Assembly: GCA_905214175.1 (NCBI GenBank)
Contig: CAJMLD010000030.1
Span: forward strand, 1-11,746
Direction of reading: 5' to 3'
Length of the DNA: 11,746 bases
Source: an uncultured bacterium
GTDB taxonomy: Bacteria; Actinomycetota; Coriobacteriia; Coriobacteriales; Atopobiaceae
The first letter of the stretch is position 1, and each line of letters begins with the position of its first letter. The translations under genes and the position numbers were made by a program. The notes below the pieces were generated by a model. It saw only the letters and a list, made by a program, of their open reading frames with translations, did no database searches and had not been told where the DNA came from. Shown here one piece after another: positions 7,975 to 11,746 of this stretch.

Positions 7975-8009
7975 GACAAAGTGAGACAAAGGGACAGTCC
8001 CTTTGTCTC
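7971..8009. repeat. REP-like palindrome with short tandem duplication at the guaB stop
   Basis: GTGAGACAAA occurs twice in tandem (7971-7980 and 7981-7990); the first copy contains the guaB TGA stop. The second copy opens a perfect palindrome at 7983-8009: a 13-bp arm GAGACAAAGGGAC, one central base, and its exact complement ending TTTGTCTC. As RNA it would form a strong hairpin between guaB and xpaC and could act as a terminator or 3'-end stabiliser, although the T-run is only three bases. I recall similar GGGACAGTCCC palindromes as dispersed repeats in other genomes. Its sequence is unrelated to the CCCCGG palindromes beside the transposase gene. Confidence 0.8.
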
Positions 8010-8020
8010 GTCTGGCAATG

Positions 8021-8026
8021 GGAGGT
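8021..8026 (+). promoter_or_regulatory. Ribosome binding site that fixes the xpaC start
   Basis: GGAGGT sits 5 nt before the GTG at 8032. A longer in-frame start at 7981 would begin inside the palindrome and translate repeat sequence, so GTG 8032 is preferred. Confidence 0.7.
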
Positions 8027-8031
8027 CAGGG

Positions 8032-9132
8032 GTGGACGAGAAGGACTTCGACAACATGCGCCAGGCCGGCACCGATGCCGCGCGGCAGGTGGGCGAGGCC
8101 TTCTCGCAGATTGACTTCTCTGGGGTCTCGAAGTCGATTGCGAAGGCCGTCCGCGACGTTGGGCAGCAGCTGAGCGCCTTTGGCCGAGATGTTCAATCGC
8201 CCTACGTTATCAGCGACCCGCAGGACGTGAACCGGGCGCGCTGGCGCATGTGGGTGGGGTTTGCCCTCCTCGTCTTTCTGGCGCTTCCCTTGGTGGTCGT
8301 GGGGCTGGGCCTTCTCGTCTTGGGTCCGGTCTCCGGCATCGTAACCATGGCGCTGGGCACCGTGGCTGCGGCAGTGGGCGCGCGTCTTGTTGGTAGGGGC
8401 AGGCACGAGAAGAACTTCGCGCAGGTACTGCGGCGCGTTGACAAGGCCGTGGGGGAGCGCCAGAGCGTTGCCGTGCCCGAGCTTGCCGGCGAGGCGGGCG
8501 TTGCCGTGCCCGAGCTGGTGTCGGTGCTCGACGAGGCCATTACCAGGGGCCTTATCCCCGAGGGGCATCTGGATGTCGCGGATGGCAGGAAGATGCTCTA
8601 CCTTACCGATGAGGCTTGGGGCGACGCGGAGGGGAGAAGACGTCCCGCGCAGGTGACGAGTTCGGTTGTGACTGGCTCGGCCGGTGCGGGTTCGGACTCT
8701 GACGGCTTGCCGGAAGAGGCGCGAGAAGTGCTGGCCGCCGCCACGCAGAGCGCTGAGCAGATTCGCGGTAGCGCCTCGAAGATTCGCGAGGCTGAGATTC
8801 GCGCGACGCTTGAGCGCATTGCCTCGAAGACCGAGGACATCTGTGCGTATGTCATGCACCATCCCGAGGTCGCGCCACAGCTGCGGAAGGCGGCGACGTA
8901 CTACCTTCCCACCACGGCAAAGCTCGCGGCGTCTTACGCGGAGCTGGAGGGCCACGCGGGCGGACCCGAGGCGGTAAAGACGCTCTCGGAGCTGCGTGGG
9001 TCATTTGTGCAGATGGACGAGGCCCTCTCGAAGCTTTCTGACGAACTGGTGCTTGACCAGTCCATCGACGTCCACAGCGACATCGAGGTCCTACGCACGA
9101 TGCTCAAGCAGGACGGCCTCTCGCGGGATTAG
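8032..9132 (+). CDS. xpaC: XpaC-like protein (5-bromo-4-chloroindolyl phosphate hydrolysis family)
   Basis: This membrane-associated family is typically encoded next to TelA; its cellular job is unclear and the family name comes from a phenotype. The 366-residue product starts with an amphipathic region (residues 1-70), then two hydrophobic segments (about 73-98 and 100-121). A stretch at 130-195 looks like a small winged-helix fold, with VAVPELVSVLDEAITRGLI followed by LYLTDEAW. A polar Gly/Ser linker follows (205-225). The C-terminal family domain is at about 226-360, with the YYLPTTAKLAASYAELE signature at 290-306. B. subtilis XpaC is much shorter, about 200 residues as I recall, so the N-terminal half is an extension. 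The last codons and TAG stop fall inside the palindromic repeat at 9125-9174. Its usual partner telA lies 0.9 kb away and in the opposite direction. Confidence 0.82.
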   Translation: MDEKDFDNMRQAGTDAARQVGEAFSQIDFSGVSKSIAKAVRDVGQQLSAFGRDVQSPYVISDPQDVNRARWRMWVGFALLVFLALPLVVVGLGLLVLGPVSGIVTMALGTVAAAVGARLVGRGRHEKNFAQVLRRVDKAVGERQSVAVPELAGEAGVAVPELVSVLDEAITRGLIPEGHLDVADGRKMLYLTDEAWGDAEGRRRPAQVTSSVVTGSAGAGSDSDGLPEEAREVLAAATQSAEQIRGSASKIREAEIRATLERIASKTEDICAYVMHHPEVAPQLRKAATYYLPTTAKLAASYAELEGHAGGPEAVKTLSELRGSFVQMDEALSKLSDELVLDQSIDVHSDIEVLRTMLKQDGLSRD

Positions 9133-9174
9133 ACTCCCCGGCAATGGAATCCCGTTGCCGGGGAGTTGAATCCC
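9125..9174. repeat. Left palindromic element flanking the RAYT gene
   Basis: The core is a 12-bp perfect stem, ACTCCCCGGCAA (9133-9144) with TTGCCGGGGAGT (9155-9166), around the loop TGGAATCCCG. Outer arms GGGATT (9125-9130) and AATCCC (9169-9174) extend the dyad with a 2-base mismatch on each side. The xpaC stop codon TAG (9130-9132) lies inside the 5' arm. The same family recurs at 9978-10048. Such a hairpin can act as a terminator or as a substrate for the adjacent Y1 transposase. Confidence 0.9.
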
Positions 9175-9226
9175 ACTGCAAGTTCTGGGGTACAGATAAC
9201 CACCACTCGACGGGGACGGGGTCTGG

Positions 9227-9985
9227 ATGCCCAGGCGCAGTTTGAGCGATTCTGGTTACTATCACGTTGTTGTGCGGAGCGCTGGAAAGGTGGCGCTCTT
9301 TGAGGACGATGCTGATCGTAGGTGCTACCTCAGGCTGCTCAAAGAGGCGCGCGAGAAGACCGGCGCGCGCATCATCGCGTGGGTTCTCATGACCAACCAC
9401 GTGCACCTTGTTGTTGACTTTGGCGAGTCCCCGTCTGCCGTAAGCGCCTTCATGTCCAAGGTTGATTGGGCCTACAGCAAATACTTCAATGCTCGAACTG
9501 GTCGCGAAGGCACCCTCTTCCAGGGAGGCTTCTGGAGCAAGCCCATTACCAATGACGCGCAGCTAGTTGCCACAGTTTACTACGTGCACATGAATCCCGA
9601 AGCCGCTGGGATAGCGTCCATGCGCGAGTATCACTGGAGTAGCTACCAGGAGTACGCGGGTACCCATTGGGTGGTGGACACGAGCGTGCTCCTTGGTTAC
9701 TTCGGAGGCTTCGAGGCATTCGATGCGTATAAGGGCTCGCCGCGGGACGTTGTCTGGGATGCGACGCGGTTGGACAACGATGATCGACTTCAAGACGAGG
9801 ACGCGCTTGCTCTGGCGATAAGCCTAGCTGGCGTGAAAACCTCCAGCGAGCTGCGGGGAATTAACCGTCCCAAGCGAGATGAAATCATCCGTCTTATGAG
9901 CAATCACGGGCTGAGCGGCAAGACGATTGCCAGGACCTGGGGTCTCGGCACCTCGACGGTCTCCCGCATCCTGCGGCGGGATTGA
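9227..9985 (+). CDS. REP-associated tyrosine transposase (RAYT), Y1/IS200-like HUH family
   Basis: This single-strand DNA nuclease/transposase family is associated with palindromic REP repeats rather than with classical insertion sequences. The 252-residue protein begins with the family opening GYYHVVVR (residues 10-17). The metal-binding HUH motif is His58-Val-His60 within NHVHLVVD. Candidate catalytic tyrosines are Tyr83 and Tyr86 in YSKYFN, ahead of GTLFQGGFWSKPI. The VHMNPEAAG block is also typical. The C-terminus (about 225-250, KTIARTWGLGTSTVSRIL) reads as a helix-turn-helix. No tnpB or accessory gene is present. Palindromes of one family flank it on both sides, and its own TGA stop lies in the right one. 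The spacer 9175-9226 holds GGGG-rich sequence but no clear Shine-Dalgarno or promoter. It probably acts on these palindromes; whether it is active is unknown. Confidence 0.92.
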   Translation: MPRRSLSDSGYYHVVVRSAGKVALFEDDADRRCYLRLLKEAREKTGARIIAWVLMTNHVHLVVDFGESPSAVSAFMSKVDWAYSKYFNARTGREGTLFQGGFWSKPITNDAQLVATVYYVHMNPEAAGIASMREYHWSSYQEYAGTHWVVDTSVLLGYFGGFEAFDAYKGSPRDVVWDATRLDNDDRLQDEDALALAISLAGVKTSSELRGINRPKRDEIIRLMSNHGLSGKTIARTWGLGTSTVSRILRRD

Positions 9986-10048
9986 GTTCCCCGGCAATGG
10001 AATCCCGTTCCCCGGCAATGGAATCCCATTGCCGGGGAGTTTAATCCC
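9978..10048. repeat. Right palindromic element with 21-bp tandem duplication
   Basis: This is the same family as 9125-9174 but 71 bp long. A 21-bp unit (TTCCCCGGCAATGGAATCCC plus one base) is present twice in tandem, at 9987-10007 and 10008-10028. The closing arm TTGCCGGGGAGTTTAATCCC is at 10029-10048. GGGATT at 9978-9983 opens the element. The RAYT stop TGA (9983-9985) lies in the left arm and the telA stop (10043-10041, minus strand) lies in the right arm. The element is thus the entire gap between two converging genes and may serve as a two-way terminator. Confidence 0.9.
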
Positions 10049-11201
10049 GCGAGGCGTCGAGGAGTTTGGCCTTGAGCTCGTCCTCAATCTGCGCGAGCTC
10101 GTCCTCGGCCTGGCGGCGCTTCTCGCGCCCCTCTGCCTGCACGCGCTTGACCTCGTCGAGCGTCGAGATGAGCTGCTCGTTCGTGTGCTTCAAGGTCTCG
10201 ATGTCCACCACGCCCCGCTCCGCCTCGCGGGCGGCGTCGACCGTGGCTACCTTGAGCTTGTCGGCGTTCTTCTTGAGGAGCTCGTTGGTCATGTCCGCGA
10301 CCTCGCGCTGGGCGCGTGCGGCCTGCGTGGCGTGCTCTATGCCTAGGGCGATGACCATCTGGTTCTTCCAGAGCGGAATGGTGTTGACTACCGTAGACTG
10401 GATTTTCTCGGCCATCACCGCGTCCGAGGCCTGGACCATGCGGATTTGCGGCGCCGTCTGGAGGGCCACCTGGCGCGTGAGCTCCAGGTCGTAGATGCGC
10501 TTCTCGAAGCGGTCACACTTCTGCGCAAGGTCGCGTGCTGCCTGGGCGTCCTCGGCAAGGCCGGTCTTGGCGGCCTTTGCCTGGAGCTGGGCAAGCTCGC
10601 CCGTACGAACCTGCTCGAGCTTCTCCTTGCCCGCCACCACGTACATCGTGAGCTCCTTGAAGTACGCCTCATTGAGCGCATAGAGCTGGTCGAGCGTCGC
10701 GATGTCCTTGAGCAGCGTGCGCTGGTGCCCCTCGAGGGTGTCCGAGATCTCGCGGACGTTCTTCTCGACCGCGGTATAGCGCGTGCGCAGCGCCTCGAGG
10801 TTGTTCTTCGCCTTGTGGAAGATGGCGAGAGGACCGGATTTCTCCTGCTTGTCGGGGTCGAAGTCCTTGAGCGTCACGATGAGGGAGCTGATGTCGTTGC
10901 CGATCTCGCCAAGGTCGTTGTTGCGCACGCCATCGAGGGCGCGCTCGGAGAACTCGGAGACCTTGCGCTGGGAGCCAACGCCGTAGGAGAGGACACCCGC
11001 GGTGTCCGTGATGTCGATTTTCTCGACAAAGGCGTCGACCTTCTCGCGCTCGGCGGGCGAGAGGGACTGGGCGGGGTCGCTCGTGGCTTCCGCCGCCGGC
11101 GCTGCGGTGAGAGCGGGGTCTTGCGCGGTCGGCGCGGGGTCGCCAAACTCCAGCTCCGGCTCGGGGATGTCCATATTGAAGTCCTGCGTGCTGTCTGCCA
11201 T
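10041..11201 (-). CDS. telA: TelA-family protein (toxic anion/tellurite resistance family)
   Basis: This is a cytoplasmic, largely helical protein of the TelA/KlaA/YaaN family, linked to tellurite and other envelope-stress resistances; its mechanism is unknown. The 386-residue product opens with an acidic, Pro/Ala-rich, probably disordered stretch (1-45). The family body follows, with PLAIFHKAKNNLEALRTRY around residue 124 and the signature LTRQVALQTAPQIRMVQ at 241-257, then IPLWKNQMVIALG at 275-287. Long predicted coiled coil runs through about 130-240 and 295-380. The start is ATG 11201, with GGAGGA at 11210-11205. The frame stays open upstream to 11543, but that extension is Ser/Thr/Arg-rich shadow sequence without normal codon use. 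The C-terminus reads Ser-Arg-Asp-stop, encoded by the repeat arm. It converges on the transposase and on its usual partner xpaC. Confidence 0.9.
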   Translation of the reverse strand: MADSTQDFNMDIPEPELEFGDPAPTAQDPALTAAPAAEATSDPAQSLSPAEREKVDAFVEKIDITDTAGVLSYGVGSQRKVSEFSERALDGVRNNDLGEIGNDISSLIVTLKDFDPDKQEKSGPLAIFHKAKNNLEALRTRYTAVEKNVREISDTLEGHQRTLLKDIATLDQLYALNEAYFKELTMYVVAGKEKLEQVRTGELAQLQAKAAKTGLAEDAQAARDLAQKCDRFEKRIYDLELTRQVALQTAPQIRMVQASDAVMAEKIQSTVVNTIPLWKNQMVIALGIEHATQAARAQREVADMTNELLKKNADKLKVATVDAAREAERGVVDIETLKHTNEQLISTLDEVKRVQAEGREKRRQAEDELAQIEDELKAKLLDASRD

Positions 11202-11204
11202 GGT

Positions 11205-11210
11205 TCCTCC
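11205..11210 (-). promoter_or_regulatory. telA ribosome binding site
   Basis: GGAGGA on the minus strand lies just before the ATG at 11201-11199. It supports this start over the much longer in-frame reading from 11543. Confidence 0.7.
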
Positions 11211-11247
11211 AGTGTCGCGGAGCGGAGCTTGCGCGTTTGCTGGGGCA

Positions 11248-11253
11248 ATTCTA
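11248..11253 (-). promoter_or_regulatory. Possible -10 box for telA
   Basis: TAGAAT on the minus strand is about 47 nt upstream of the telA ATG. No -35 hexamer or extended -10 TG is visible at the right spacing, so this is a weak call. Confidence 0.25.
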
Positions 11254-11543
11254 CCCCGTGGGATGCTGCGGCGGGCGAGCGGGGCGGAGCGGTCCCGCGT
11301 GCGGTGCGTGCGAGAGATTCGAAAAGCCCTCGGCCGAGAAGCGAGAACTGCACGGCCTACGGAAGGCGTCGGATTCCTCCACGCTGATGGGGTTGAAAAC
11401 GTTGTTGTTCTCCTCGCGGACGCGCGTGAAGACCACGCTGGGGAGAAGGTCTGGACGGTAGTAACAGGCGTGCTGGATGTCGCGCCGAGAAAGAGGCGCT
11501 CCACTTCGGCGATTCTCCACCTACGATGTTCAGTGGTCCCCAT
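11251..11543 (-). pseudogene. Frameshifted small gene, unidentified
   Basis: I do not recognise this gene. An ATG at 11543 follows a strong AGGAGGAG (11559-11552) with 8-nt spacing. It opens MGTTEHRRWRIAEVERLF in one frame. From about 11490 that frame turns Ser/Thr/Arg-rich, while the -1 frame becomes clearly coding-like: SRRDIQHACYYRPDLLPSV, then FTRVREENNNVFNPISVEES, with nearly every third base G or C, as far as about 11350. Joined by a -1 shift near CTCTTTCTC (about 11497-11489) they give one plausible protein of about 98 residues, ending at the TAG at 11253-11251. The last part (Pro/Arg-rich) may not be coding. It could be a gene broken by a single-base change, a sequencing error, or chance. 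Telling these apart needs homologues. Confidence 0.4.
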
Positions 11544-11746
11544 ACGCTTGACTCCTCCTGATTAACCAAACCTGTTCAACGGTTGAACAGCAATCGAGAC
11601 CTGTCTTGATGCGGCCATTGGTCGTTGCGGTGTCCTCAAAAGGGGAAGCGATTGCCTTGCGAACAGGTGCGGTGCCCATCCCGAGCAGGGCGGGTGGCGT
11701 GCATCTCGGCTCTCCTGGGGCCTCCTCTTGGGGCGCGAAGGTTTCT
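11530..11746 (-). CDS. Possible C-terminus of an unidentified protein running off the right edge
   Basis: An open frame enters from the right edge and ends at TGA 11532-11530. It gives 71 residues whose last part reads NGRIKTGLDCCSTVEQVWL and then IRRSQAYGDH. Its stop overlaps the ATG at 11543 by 14 nt, as in a coupled operon. Against it: third-position GC is only about 60%, below the clear genes here; the opposite strand is also open over the same stretch (from 11552); and a perfect dyad lies within it. It may be real, decayed or chance. I cannot name it. Confidence 0.25.
   Translation of the reverse strand, partial: ETFAPQEEAPGEPRCTPPALLGMGTAPVRKAIASPFEDTATTNGRIKTGLDCCSTVEQVWLIRRSQAYGDH
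11572..11590. promoter_or_regulatory. 19-bp perfect dyad, possible operator
   Basis: CTGTTCAAC and GTTGAACAG flank one central G. This odd-length symmetric site is the size and shape of a dimeric repressor operator (TetR- or MarR-like sites look similar). It lies 29 nt upstream of the minus-strand ATG at 11543. No regulator gene is visible in the window. Other explanations are a small hairpin or coding sequence in the frame that runs in from the right edge. Confidence 0.45.

Noticed and set aside
9987..10028. CRISPR-like repeats
   Set aside because: Only two directly abutting units without spacers; they belong to the palindromic element.
9125..10048. Classical IS200/IS605 insertion sequence
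   Set aside because: There is no tnpB, the flanking palindromes belong to one REP-like family, and the protein has RAYT-type features with a C-terminal helix-turn-helix.
10446..11387. 313-codon plus-strand open frame across telA
   Set aside because: Antisense shadow of telA, whose family motifs are clear on the minus strand.
11202..11543. 114-residue N-terminal extension of TelA in the same frame
   Set aside because: Ser/Thr/Arg-rich composition and atypical codons, while another frame is coding-like there and telA has its own ribosome binding site at 11210-11205.

Overview
The window is high-GC DNA with GTG starts and strong third-position GC. Gene content (ileS-lspA-pseudouridine synthase, a protist-like IMP dehydrogenase, xpaC/telA) suggests an actinobacterium, most likely a coriobacterium of the Olsenella/Atopobium kind. 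That placement is inference from gene style and content, not from a marker gene.

Left part (1-4820): a housekeeping run on the + strand. A complete isoleucine T-box leader (about 90-359) has specifier codon ATC, mutually exclusive antiterminator and terminator hairpins, and an extended -10 promoter just upstream. It controls ileS (isoleucyl-tRNA synthetase, GTG start at 386). lspA (signal peptidase II) and an RluA-family 23S rRNA pseudouridine synthase follow and overlap by 8 nt, so the three probably share a transcript.

Middle (4876-7974): a membrane-anchored family 2 glycosyltransferase on the same strand; then a 276-bp gap filled by degenerate inverted and direct repeats and an extended -10 promoter; then guaB. 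This IMP dehydrogenase carries the sequence signature of the Tritrichomonas foetus-type enzyme, down to the numbering of Cys319 and the Arg418-Tyr419 dyad.

Right part (7971-10052): a 27-bp perfect palindrome sits at the end of guaB. Next is xpaC (+), then a Y1 (HUH) REP-associated tyrosine transposase (RAYT) gene flanked by two palindromic elements of a second family, then telA (-), converging on the transposase. XpaC and TelA are normally neighbours; here they face each other with the RAYT unit between them. The palindrome arms supply the last codons and stop codon of all three genes, each ending Arg-Asp-stop. This is the most unusual structure in the window.

Right edge (11202-11746): no intact gene is recognised. 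A minus-strand start with the best Shine-Dalgarno in the window leads into an apparently frameshifted small gene. A 19-bp dyad lies just upstream, and partly open frames run off the right end on both strands.
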